In this document: positions 29,322-37,151 of the stretch, piece after piece | How the letters are laid out: each line of letters opens with the position of its first letter | Position numbering within the stretch: the first letter of the stretch is position 1 | DNA from: Actibacterium sp. | GTDB lineage: Bacteria; Pseudomonadota; Alphaproteobacteria; Rhodobacterales; Rhodobacteraceae | Assembly: GCA_016278325.1 (NCBI GenBank) | Contig: JADQCB010000001.1 | Location: 62,001 to 126,000 of the forward strand | Direction of reading: 5' to 3' | Length of the DNA stretch: 64,000 nucleotides | Program-made: the position numbers and the translations under genes | Notes under the pieces: generated by a model | The model's database searches: none | What the model was told of the DNA's origin: nothing | The model's input: only the letters and a program-made list of their open reading frames with translations

Positions 29322-30242
29322 TCAGGCGACGAGGCGCAGATCGTCGGCACGGATCCCGACGCCCGGCAAACGCCGCGCAGTGCGGGGATCGCATGTAATC
29401 ATGCGGAAAGAAGCCGGACGGGCGAACATCGTCCGCAGCAGCCGATTGGTCAGCGCGTGACCGGCGCGGGTTCCGGTATAGCGTCCCAGAATGGGCGCCC
29501 CGGCAAGGGCCAGATCCCCCAGCGCATCAAGCATCTTGTGGCGAACCGGTTCGTCGGAATGGCGCATTCCACCGGGGCTGAGCACGCGGGGCCCATCCAC
29601 GACGACCGCATTTTCCAGCGTGCCGCCCATCGCAAGCCCGGAGGCGCGCATCGCCTCGACATCCGCCTGGCGACAGAAGGTGCGGCTGTCGCAAAGCTCG
29701 CGCACGAAGGCACCGTTGGCCATGTCCAGCACCTTGTCCTGGCGGCCGATCGCCGTATCCCGGAAATCGATATGGAACGCGATCTCCAGGCTTCCGGCCG
29801 GTTCGAGCCGCGCCCGCGCGGCACCGTCGTGAACCTCGACCGGCTCCAGGATCTCGATGGCCCGTTCCGGTGCGTCGAGCGATCGCAACCCGCACTCCAG
29901 TATCGCGTGGACGAAAGGTGCGGCCGAGCCGTCCAGGATCGGAACCTCGGGGCCGTCTATGTCGATCATCGCGTTATGCACACCGCAGCCGGCCAGGGCC
30001 GCCATGACATGCTCCACGGTCGAGACCGAAACCCCGGACTCGTTCACCAGCCGGGTGCAGAGTTTCGTCGGCACGACCGAATCCCAACGCGCCGCGATCA
30101 GCGGATCGGCACCCACGATGTCGGTGCGGCGGAACCAGATGCCGTATTCGGCCGCGGCCGGGTGGATCGCCAGGCGCACCTTCTGACCGGTATGGAGCCC
30201 GATGCCGGTAAACCGGGTCCGGGATTTCAACGTGGTCTGCAT
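29322..30242 (-). CDS. lpxC: UDP-3-O-acyl-N-acetylglucosamine deacetylase
   Basis: The zinc deacetylase that commits UDP-GlcNAc to lipid A synthesis. In 306 residues the zinc ligands are His78 (in STVEHVMAAL), His235 and Asp239 (in VRHKMLDALGD), and the catalytic His262 is present in GHALTNRLL. The N-terminal FTGIGLHTG is the family signature. It is read toward bamD with a 113-base gap. The 493 bases upstream, before gph, contain no other recognised gene. Confidence 0.97.
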   Translation of the reverse strand: MQTTLKSRTRFTGIGLHTGQKVRLAIHPAAAEYGIWFRRTDIVGADPLIAARWDSVVPTKLCTRLVNESGVSVSTVEHVMAALAGCGVHNAMIDIDGPEVPILDGSAAPFVHAILECGLRSLDAPERAIEILEPVEVHDGAARARLEPAGSLEIAFHIDFRDTAIGRQDKVLDMANGAFVRELCDSRTFCRQADVEAMRASGLAMGGTLENAVVVDGPRVLSPGGMRHSDEPVRHKMLDALGDLALAGAPILGRYTGTRAGHALTNRLLRTMFARPASFRMITCDPRTARRLPGVGIRADDLRLVA

Positions 30243-30735
30243 GGTTCACCCGATCTGTCGCGCCCGCTCGTTCCGACAGGCGCCCTTTGGCTACGCCGCA
30301 GGACACGGGACCTCAACTCAATCTTTGCAACAGAATGTAACATCGTCCGCAACTTTCGGCTGCATCCCGCCCAGCCTGCAACCATCCAATGTAAGACATT
30401 GATACAGATCGGAAAAGTTAGGTCCGGATCATCACCCCGCCCGATTCCCGTCCCGACTTTCGCGATCTGGCCGACGATCCGGACGGCGGCCCGATGCGGA
30501 TGCCGCCGAAATGCTGTCCTTGTCGCATGCGGCGCGGCCCGCTGGCATGTTTGCCATGGTCATCTGCAATCGCTGTGCCTATGTGACTTGCATAAGTGGG
30601 CGCGTCCTTCGCAGCCGGGCCGGCTGCGCAGCGAACAGCGCGGCAATGCGCCGACCTGGGGCCGGCGGTGATGCAAATGGATCGACGCGGGAACCGCATT
30701 GCCGGTCCGGTCCCGCCGGTAGGAGGGTCAATCAA
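30243..30735. other. Gene-free region between lpxC and gph
   Basis: These 493 bases separate the divergent lpxC and gph and must hold both promoters. The lpxC-proximal half is AT-rich around 30320-30420; the rest is GC-rich. A perfect odd palindrome of 17 bases, GCAGCCGGGCCGGCTGC, lies at 30611-30627. No tRNA, small ORF with good codon use, or recognised riboswitch was found. Confidence 0.4.
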
Positions 30736-31410
30736 ATGCCGGGCGACGTGAAGGCCGTCATCTTCGATCTGGACGGCACGCTGCTCGACAGCGCGCCCGA
30801 CATCCATGCCGTGGCCAACGCGACGCTGGCCGAAGCCGGGTCCGGTCCGATCTCGTTGGACCAGGCGCGCCGTTTCATAGGCAATGGCGCGGGCGTCTTC
30901 GTCAGCCGGATGATGGCCGCCTGCGGGATCGAGGAAACGCCCGAGGCGCACGCCCGGCTGCATGCCGCCTTCGTCGCGCGTTATGATGGGGCAACGGCAC
31001 TGACCCGGCCCTACCCGGGCGCGCGCGACGCGCTGATGGCATTGCACGAGGCCGGCTTTGCCCTTGGCCTGTGCACGAACAAGCCGCAACGCCCGACGAT
31101 GTCGGTCTTGCGGCATTTCCGGCTGCACGGCCTGTTCGGCACGGTGGTGTGCGGCGACACCCTGCCCCGGCGCAAACCCGATGCTGCACCGCTGCAAAAG
31201 GCGGCGGCCGATCTGGGCGCCACCTTTGCGCTGTTCGTCGGCGACAGCGAAATCGACGCCGAAACCGCCCGCGCCGCCGGACTGCCCTTCGCCCTGTTCA
31301 CCGAAGGCTATCGCAAGACCGGGTTCGAAAACATCCCCCACACCGCCTCCTTCGACAGGTTCGCAGACCTGCCCGAAATCGCGGCCGGCCTGCTGGCGGC
31401 ACCGGCCTGA
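30736..31410 (+). CDS. gph: Phosphoglycolate phosphatase-like HAD hydrolase
   Basis: A HAD-superfamily phosphatase, probably 2-phosphoglycolate phosphatase, which salvages glycolate from DNA repair or from photorespiration-type reactions. Nucleophile Asp11 and acid Asp13 lie in FDLDGTLLDS; motif II is LCTNKPQRPT and motif IV GDSEIDAETARAAGLP. The ATG at 30736 follows AGGAGGG and gives 224 residues, the normal Gph length. HAD enzymes are hard to tell apart by sequence, so the substrate is tentative. Confidence 0.85.
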   Translation: MPGDVKAVIFDLDGTLLDSAPDIHAVANATLAEAGSGPISLDQARRFIGNGAGVFVSRMMAACGIEETPEAHARLHAAFVARYDGATALTRPYPGARDALMALHEAGFALGLCTNKPQRPTMSVLRHFRLHGLFGTVVCGDTLPRRKPDAAPLQKAAADLGATFALFVGDSEIDAETARAAGLPFALFTEGYRKTGFENIPHTASFDRFADLPEIAAGLLAAPA

Positions 31411-31504
31411 CCCCGGCCTCGGCTTGAACTGGATCCCATTTTCGATATGTAACAGCCGCGCCGCTCGCCCCGAGGCCAGCATCTCAATCGCAACGGAGAG
31501 TTTC

Positions 31505-31936
31505 ATGGACATCCGCCCCATCACCCCGGATTTTGCCGCCGCGCCGCAAATCGCCGCCACCGACCTGCCCGAGGCCGCGCGCCGCGGCTTTCGCACGCTG
31601 ATCTGCAACCGCCCCGACGGCGAGGAACCCGGCCAACCGGATTTCGCCGAAATAGAAAAGGCGGCAAGCGAACTCGGCATGGCGGTGCATTACCTTCCCA
31701 TCAGCAACGCGGTCGGCCTGACGACCGAGACCGTGGATGCGCTCGAAAAATTGTTGGCAAAGGCGGAACGGCCGGTGCTGGCCTTCTGTCGCAGCGGCAC
31801 CCGATCGACGATGGCCTGGGGCATGGCGATGTCTGCCAGCGAGGATCCCGAGACGCTGATCCGCGCGGCGGCGACAGCCGGATACGACCTGGCGCCGCTG
31901 CGCCCGGCCATGGAAATGCGGCACAAGTCAGCCTGA
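31505..31936 (+). CDS. DUF442 / TIGR01244-type sulfurtransferase- or phosphatase-like protein
   Basis: A 143-residue protein of the DUF442 (BLH phosphatase) family. The N-terminus MDIRPITPDFAAAPQIAATD and the motif TLICNRPDGEEPGQP are characteristic. The active loop AFCRSGTRS has Cys95 and Arg100, as in rhodanese or dual-specificity phosphatase folds. Relatives are linked to sulfide oxidation or are fused to beta-lactamase-like hydrolases, but nothing nearby supports a sulfide role here. The start at 31505 follows GGAGAG. Confidence 0.82.
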   Translation: MDIRPITPDFAAAPQIAATDLPEAARRGFRTLICNRPDGEEPGQPDFAEIEKAASELGMAVHYLPISNAVGLTTETVDALEKLLAKAERPVLAFCRSGTRSTMAWGMAMSASEDPETLIRAAATAGYDLAPLRPAMEMRHKSA

Positions 31937-31944
31937 CGGCATGA

Positions 31945-31972
31945 AGCCGGGCACCGGCGTCGATGCCCGGCT
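31945..31972 (+). terminator. Terminator-like hairpin after the DUF442 gene
   Basis: AGCCGGGCA (31945-31953) pairs perfectly with TGCCCGGCT (31964-31972) around a 10-base loop. It lies eight bases after the stop and between convergent genes (DUF442 plus, doeD minus), so it may serve both directions. No T run follows. Confidence 0.45.
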
Positions 31973-32046
31973 CGATGCGTTCGCCGATGGTGCCGAAGCG
32001 GGGTGTCGCACCGATGATGCGCCCCCCGCTGCGACCGGGGACAGTC

Positions 32047-33417
32047 CTATCCCAGCTGCGCCCTGACTGCCTTTTCCGTTGCCGCGACGATCTGGTCGGC
32101 TTCCTGCCGGTTCAGGCACAGCGGCGGCGCGAACCCGATGATCTCGCCCTGCGGCATCGCCCGCGCGATCACCCCGTCTTCGGCCATCGCGCCGACGATG
32201 CCGGCCGCCGCCTTCCGGTCCGGGTCCATGAACACCCGGTCGGCTTTGTCCGCAACAAGCTCAACCGCGCAAAGCATGCCGTCGCCGCGGATGTCGCCCA
32301 CGTTCGGATGATCGCCCAGCGCCTCGCGCATCGCCCGGTTCAGATAGGCGCCCGTGTCGCCCGCATTCGCGACCAGGCCCATCTCGTCGATCAGCTTCAG
32401 GTTGGCCACGCCCGCCGCCGCTCCGATCGGATGCGCCGAATAGGTCCAGCCATGGCCGATCGGCCCGTTCTCGTCGGTGCCCTGTTCCAGCACTTTCCAC
32501 ATCTTGTCGGATACGATCGACCCCGACAGCGGCGCATAGGCCGAGGTCAACCCCTTGGCGATGGTGATCAGATCGGGTCGCATCCCGTAATGATCCGAAC
32601 CGAACATGGTGCCAAGCCGGCCGAAACCGGTAACGACCTCGTCGGCGATCAGCAGAATGTCATGCTTTTCCAGCACCGGCTGGATCGCCTCCCAATAGCC
32701 CGCCGGCGGGGGCACGATGCCCCCGGTGCCCAGAAGCGGCTCGCCGATGAAGGCCGCGATGGTGTCCGCGCCTTCGCGTTCGATCAGCTGCTCCAGCTCC
32801 GCCGCACACCAGGCGCTGAACGCTTCTTCGCTCATGTCGGGATCGGGACGGCGGAAGTAATACGGCGCCTCGGTATGCACGACCTGCGCCAGGGGCAGGT
32901 CGAACTTCTTGTGAAACAGCTCCAGCCCGGTCAGTGAACCGGTCATCAGGCCCGAGCCGTGATACCCCCGCCAGCGGCTGATGATCTTCTTCTTCTCCGG
33001 CAATCCGCGGATGTTGTTGTAATACCAGATCAGCTTGATGTTGGTCTCGTTCGCGTCCGATCCGCCAAGGCCGAAATAGACCTTGCTCATGTTGTCGGGC
33101 GCACGATCGAGGATCATTTTCGACAGGGTTATGGACGCCTCCGTGCCATGCCCGACATAGGCATGGTAATAGGCCAGCTCACGCGCCTGTTCGGCAATCG
33201 CCTCGGCGATCTCACTCCGTCCATAGCCGACATTGACACAGTAAAGCCCCGCAAAGGCATCCAGCAGGCGATTGCCCGCGCGATCCTGGATGAACACGCC
33301 CTCGCCGCCGGTCACGACACGCTGCGGTGCCTCTCCGCGCGCGAACTGGCCCAGATGGGTGGACGGGTGCAGGAAATTCTCCCGGTCCCATTGCTCGAGC
33401 AGATCGTTCTTCAACAT
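32047..33417 (-). CDS. doeD: Class-III aminotransferase, probable diaminobutyrate transaminase of ectoine catabolism
   Basis: A 456-residue PLP aminotransferase with Asp259 in LIADEVVTGFGRLG and Schiff-base Lys288 in TIAKGLTS. The class includes beta-alanine/pyruvate and omega-amino acid transaminases. In this cluster (doeX, doeC, doeA and a deacetylase) its expected role is L-2,4-diaminobutyrate to aspartate-4-semialdehyde, which DoeC then oxidises to aspartate. The substrate is inferred from context; the sequence alone would also fit other omega-aminotransferases. It lies downstream of doeC with a 111-base gap that contains an intergenic hairpin repeat. Confidence 0.85.
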   Translation of the reverse strand: MLKNDLLEQWDRENFLHPSTHLGQFARGEAPQRVVTGGEGVFIQDRAGNRLLDAFAGLYCVNVGYGRSEIAEAIAEQARELAYYHAYVGHGTEASITLSKMILDRAPDNMSKVYFGLGGSDANETNIKLIWYYNNIRGLPEKKKIISRWRGYHGSGLMTGSLTGLELFHKKFDLPLAQVVHTEAPYYFRRPDPDMSEEAFSAWCAAELEQLIEREGADTIAAFIGEPLLGTGGIVPPPAGYWEAIQPVLEKHDILLIADEVVTGFGRLGTMFGSDHYGMRPDLITIAKGLTSAYAPLSGSIVSDKMWKVLEQGTDENGPIGHGWTYSAHPIGAAAGVANLKLIDEMGLVANAGDTGAYLNRAMREALGDHPNVGDIRGDGMLCAVELVADKADRVFMDPDRKAAAGIVGAMAEDGVIARAMPQGEIIGFAPPLCLNRQEADQIVAATEKAVRAQLG

Positions 33418-33471
33418 CGTTTCTTTCCTTTCTTCTTTCCTGGTCGCGCGCCGCCCGGCACCCGACCCTTC

Positions 33472-33519
33472 TTCTCGGGGAAAATACTCCCGCCGGAGGC
33501 GCCCTGCGGCGCTGCCTCC
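33472..33519 (-). repeat. Hairpin plus GGGAGTATTT intergenic element, copy 2
   Basis: Read on the minus strand: an imperfect stem GGAGGC/GCCTCC (33514-33519 with 33495-33500) with inner pairing, then CGGC, GGGAGTATTT (33491-33482), TCCCGA and GAAG (33475-33472). It has the same parts in the same order as 17733-17806. It begins nine bases after the doeC stop, consistent with terminator or 3'-processing function between doeC and doeD. Confidence 0.6.
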
Positions 33520-33528
33520 TGCTGCGGC

Positions 33529-35001
33529 TCAGGCCCAGTCGCGGCAGACATACTTGACCTCGGTGAAGGCTTCCATCCCGAGGCGCGCGCCCTCGCGGTT
33601 CACACCGGATTGCTTGTAGCCGCCAAAGGGGATCGGCGCGCCGGTGACCTTGGTGCGGTTGACCGCGACCATGCCGAATTCCAGCGCGCGCGAGGCGCGA
33701 TATATACGGCGCGGGTCCATCGTGTGCAGATAGGCCACCAGCCCGTATTCCGTCGCGTTGGCCCGTTGCAAGACCTCGTCTTCGCTGTCGAAGGGGGTGA
33801 TCGCCGCGACGGGGCCGAAGGTTTCCTCGCGCATGATCGATGCCGCGTCGGGCACATCGGCCAGCACCGTGGGCTGATAGAACAGCGGCCCCTGCGGGCC
33901 GCGCGCGCCACCTGTCATCAACCGCGCGCCCTTGTACAGCGCATCGGCCACATGCTCTTCCTGCTTGGCGACCGCCTTTTCGTTCATCAGCGGGCCGAGA
34001 TCGGGATCGTCCAGCCCGTTGCCCAGCGTCAGCTTTTCCGTCGCCTGCGCGAAGCGGGTGCAGAACGCGTCATAGACCGACCGCTCGACATAGAACCGGT
34101 TTGCCCCCAGGCAGTCCTGCCCGGTGGTGGCGAATTTGGCCTTGATCGCCTCTTCCACCGCCTGATCCATGTCGGCATCGGCGAACATGATGAAAGGCGC
34201 GTGCCCGCCCAGTTCCAGCACCAGCCGTTTCACGGTATCGGCGGACTGGCGATAGAGCAGCTTGCCGATCTCGGTCGAGCCGGTGAAGGACAGCGCACGC
34301 ACGCGCGGATCGGCCGTCCAGGGCTCCACGACGGCGGACGCCTTGCCGGTGACCACGTTGAAGGCCCCGGCGGGCAGGCCGGCACGCTCGGCCAGTTCGG
34401 CCAGCGCCAGCGCCGAGAAGGGCGTCTCGCCCGAGGGGTGCGCGACCACCGTGCAGCCCGCCGCCATCGCCGCGCCGGCCTTGCGGGTCAGCATCGCCGA
34501 GGGGAAATTCCAGGGCGTGATCAGCGCGGCGACGCCCACCGGCTCGCGCCAGATCTCGACCTCCGCATCGGGCAGGTGGCTGGTCACGCCCTCGATATTC
34601 GGGCGCTTGGCCTCTTCGGAATAGAACTCCAGGAACGAGGCGGCATAATCGATCTCGCCGCGCGCTTCCGATATCGGCTTGCCCTGTTCCAGGACCATGA
34701 TCCGGGCCAGGTCCTCGCGATGCGTGCACATCAGTTCGAACCAGCGGCGCAGCAGGCGCGATCGCTCCTGCGGCAGCAACCCCGACCAGACCGGAAAGGC
34801 CGCATCGGCGGCGTCGACCGCGGCGCGGGATTCCCCGGCCGACAGGCTGGCCACCTCGCCCAGCCAGGCGCCGGTGGCAGGGTCGGTCACGGCCAGCGTC
34901 GCATTGTCCCCGGCGCCGGTCCACTTGCCGCCGATATAGGAAAACTGGCGCACCAGGCGCGGATCGTTAAGCGCGTTCAGCGCGGATTGATGACGTGACA
35001 T
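33529..35001 (-). CDS. doeC: Aldehyde dehydrogenase, probable aspartate-semialdehyde dehydrogenase of ectoine catabolism
   Basis: A 490-residue NAD(P)-dependent aldehyde dehydrogenase close to the succinate-semialdehyde branch. The catalytic set is present: Asn165 (TPWNFP), Lys174, Glu263 (LELGG) and Cys297 (GQDC). In the ectoine pathway DoeC oxidises aspartate-4-semialdehyde to aspartate. At the usual coenzyme lysine of the VLKPS/A motif this protein has His188 (VVAHPSGETP), which is unusual. The ATG at 35001 is supported by GGAGG seven bases upstream. An inverted repeat covers its probable promoter at 35033-35063. Confidence 0.87.
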   Translation of the reverse strand: MSRHQSALNALNDPRLVRQFSYIGGKWTGAGDNATLAVTDPATGAWLGEVASLSAGESRAAVDAADAAFPVWSGLLPQERSRLLRRWFELMCTHREDLARIMVLEQGKPISEARGEIDYAASFLEFYSEEAKRPNIEGVTSHLPDAEVEIWREPVGVAALITPWNFPSAMLTRKAGAAMAAGCTVVAHPSGETPFSALALAELAERAGLPAGAFNVVTGKASAVVEPWTADPRVRALSFTGSTEIGKLLYRQSADTVKRLVLELGGHAPFIMFADADMDQAVEEAIKAKFATTGQDCLGANRFYVERSVYDAFCTRFAQATEKLTLGNGLDDPDLGPLMNEKAVAKQEEHVADALYKGARLMTGGARGPQGPLFYQPTVLADVPDAASIMREETFGPVAAITPFDSEDEVLQRANATEYGLVAYLHTMDPRRIYRASRALEFGMVAVNRTKVTGAPIPFGGYKQSGVNREGARLGMEAFTEVKYVCRDWA

Positions 35002-35032
35002 GGGCGAACCTCCGACATGGGATTTGGCCCGA

Positions 35033-35063
35033 GGATACATCCTGCCGCGACGAGGATGTAACC
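35033..35063 (-). promoter_or_regulatory. Inverted repeat over the probable doeC promoter
   Basis: GGATACATCCT (35033-35043) and AGGATGTAACC (35053-35063) form an 11-9-11 inverted repeat with one mismatch. On the minus strand TTACAT and TATCCT, 18 bases apart, fall within it and could be -35 and -10 of doeC. A DoeX dimer site is the simplest reading. It could alternatively be a weak terminator after doeX, although there is no T run. Confidence 0.45.
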
Positions 35064-35115
35064 AAAGCGAAAGCCGCAAACAGACGATTCCGCCTGCCGG
35101 GATCGGTCGAAATAG

Positions 35116-35610
35116 TCAATTCGTCTGCCTTGCCTGCGATGCAAGCAGATCGAGCGGCGGAAGGCCAGACGTTTTGACCGGCTTCGTCACGATATAGGTA
35201 TAGTAGCGTGCCAGTCCGATTCGGGCGGCCAACATCCCGTCGATCAGCCGTTGATAGCTGTCGATCGACGGCGTCACGACCTGCATCAGATAATCGAACC
35301 CGCCACCCAGCGCCCAGCATCCCGTCACCTCGGGATATTCCTGCATCGCGGCTTCGAACCCGGCAAAGGTCTCGGTGCGATGATTGTCCAGTTCCGCCGC
35401 GACGAAGACCAGCACATGCGGGCCCAGTGCGCGCAACGAGATCCGCGCGCCATAGCCTTCGATCAGTCCCGCTTTTTCCAGGCGCTTCAGACGTTCCCAG
35501 CAGGGTGTCGGCGACAGGTTGATGCGTGCGGCCAGGGCTGCCTTGGTGATCCGTCCCTCGCGCCAGAGAATGCGCAGGATGTCCAGGTCGCGTTGATCCA
35601 GCCGGGTCAT
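35116..35610 (-). CDS. doeX: Lrp/AsnC-family regulator of ectoine catabolism
   Basis: A 164-residue Lrp/AsnC regulator. The N-terminal winged helix (residues 1-60) includes LDQRDLDILRILWREGRITKAAL and LSPTPCWERLKRLEKAGLI; the C-terminal RAM ligand domain spans about 68-145. Members encoded beside doeA (DoeX/AsnC) respond to the degradation intermediates N-acetyl-diaminobutyrate and diaminobutyrate and control uptake and catabolism genes. It lies directly upstream of doeC and divergent from doeA, so it is placed to regulate both arms. Confidence 0.88.
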   Translation of the reverse strand: MTRLDQRDLDILRILWREGRITKAALAARINLSPTPCWERLKRLEKAGLIEGYGARISLRALGPHVLVFVAAELDNHRTETFAGFEAAMQEYPEVTGCWALGGGFDYLMQVVTPSIDSYQRLIDGMLAARIGLARYYTYIVTKPVKTSGLPPLDLLASQARQTN

Positions 35611-35935
35611 GCGCGCGGGCCCCGGAGTTTGCCCCGGGTCCGGACAGGGCGCCGGCCGCCACGCCGCGACCGTTTCGCGGGCGCGCGGAACCTTCCTGCT
35701 GCTATGCGGTTGCAGCGGCGATCCATGTCATCTAGCGTCCGCAGCATCCGCCACCTTTGTCGTTATGGGACAATTTCATGTCGCCTGCGTTGGGGAACGG
35801 GCCTTTGAAAGCCGCATCCTGAGTCGTGGTTCAACGGGACCGGCAAGCCGGCCCACCCCCCAAAGCAGCACGCGACCGAAGCCCAAGTCAACATGGGACG
35901 GGTCGGTGTGAGCGCTGACGAGGAGACAGACGGCC
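35611..35935. promoter_or_regulatory. doeX-doeA divergent intergenic region
   Basis: These 325 bases hold the promoters of doeX and doeA. TTGTC (35757-35761) and GACAA (35769-35773), separated by seven bases, form an Lrp-sized inverted repeat about midway. AGGAG at 35921-35925 serves doeA. No further gene is supported; one open stretch lacks a ribosome site and recognisable product. Confidence 0.35.
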
Positions 35936-37150
35936 GTGATGGAAGACAGTTCCGAATTTCCCTATCTGGCCGAAAGCCGGGCCCCTTTCAGCCTGGCCGA
36001 GTATGAACGCCGCCTTGACAAGGTGCGCGCGGCGATGGACGCCCAGGGGCTGGACATGCTGTTCATCGAGGATCCGTCGAACATGGCCTGGCTGACGGGC
36101 TATGACGGCTGGTCGTTCTATGTCCACCAGGGGGTGCTGGTCTTTCACGATGCCGATCCGATGTGGTGGGGCCGCGGGCAGGATGCCAACGGCGCGGTGC
36201 GCACCGTGTGGATGGACAACGCCCATGTCGCCCAATATGCCGATATCTATGTGCAATCGACCGAGCGTCACCCGATGCAGGCGCTGGCCCGGATGATCAA
36301 GGATCTGGGCTATGGCGAAAAGCGCATCGGCGTCGAGATGGACAACTATTATTTCTCGGCCAAGGCCTATCTGACGCTGCTCGAGGAATTGCCCGAGGCG
36401 CAACTCATCGACGCGGGCGGGCTGGTGAACTGGCAGCGCGGCGTGAAATCCGACGAAGAGCTGGATTTCATGCGCCGCGCCGCGCGGATCTCGGAATCGC
36501 TGGTGGACAAGGTGCTGGAACTGGTCGAGCCCGGCCTGCCCAAGAACGAACTGGTGGCCGAGATCTGCCGCCAGGCCATTCGCGGCGTGGACGAGGATTG
36601 GGGCGATTATGCCGCCATCGTGCCGCTTCTGCCCTCGGGGTCGGATGCCGCGGCGCCGCACCTGACCTGGGACGGCCGCCCGTTCGAAACCGGCGAGGCG
36701 ACCTTTTTCGAAATGTCGGGCTGCTACCGCCGCTATCATGCGCCGTTTTCGCGCACCGTCTTTCTGGGCGAGCCGCCGGATTACCTGCTGCGCGCCGAGG
36801 CGGCGCTGGTCGAAGGACTGGAAGCCGGGCTTCAGGCCGCCCGCGCCGGCAACCGTGCCTGCGACGTGGCCAATGCGCTGGCCGCCCCGCTGGAAGCCGC
36901 GGGCATCAGCCGCAGCGCCCGCTGCGGCTATCCCATCGGCCTGTCCTATCCGCCGGACTGGGGCGAGCGCACGATCAGCTTCCGCGCCGAGGACGAAACC
37001 ATCCTGGAGCCGGGCATGACCTTTCATTTCATGCCCGGGCTGTGGATGGAAAACTGGGGGATGGAGATCACCGAGCCGATCCTCATCACCCCCTCCGGTC
37101 CGGCCGAAACCTTCTGCAACCGGCCCCGCCAGCTTTTCGTCAAGAGGTGA
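35936..37150 (+). CDS. doeA: Ectoine hydrolase
   Basis: A member of the M24 (creatinase/prolidase-like) fold that opens the ectoine ring to N-acetyl-L-2,4-diaminobutyrate, the first step of ectoine degradation. The creatinase N-domain covers about 20-160 and the pita-bread domain 170-400. The segments EMSGCYRRYHAPFSRT and GYPIGLSYPPDWGERTISF are typical of DoeA/EutD. The Asp ligands of metal-dependent M24 peptidases are not present in the first of these. The start is GTG at 35936 or ATG at 35939. The next gene follows after one base, so the two are almost certainly co-translated. Confidence 0.93.
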   Translation: MMEDSSEFPYLAESRAPFSLAEYERRLDKVRAAMDAQGLDMLFIEDPSNMAWLTGYDGWSFYVHQGVLVFHDADPMWWGRGQDANGAVRTVWMDNAHVAQYADIYVQSTERHPMQALARMIKDLGYGEKRIGVEMDNYYFSAKAYLTLLEELPEAQLIDAGGLVNWQRGVKSDEELDFMRRAARISESLVDKVLELVEPGLPKNELVAEICRQAIRGVDEDWGDYAAIVPLLPSGSDAAAPHLTWDGRPFETGEATFFEMSGCYRRYHAPFSRTVFLGEPPDYLLRAEAALVEGLEAGLQAARAGNRACDVANALAAPLEAAGISRSARCGYPIGLSYPPDWGERTISFRAEDETILEPGMTFHFMPGLWMENWGMEITEPILITPSGPAETFCNRPRQLFVKR

Positions 37151-37151
37151 C

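Noticed and set aside
30243-30735. Small protein gene in the lpxC-gph gap
   Set aside because: Open stretches here lack a ribosome site and a plausible product; the region reads as promoter DNA.
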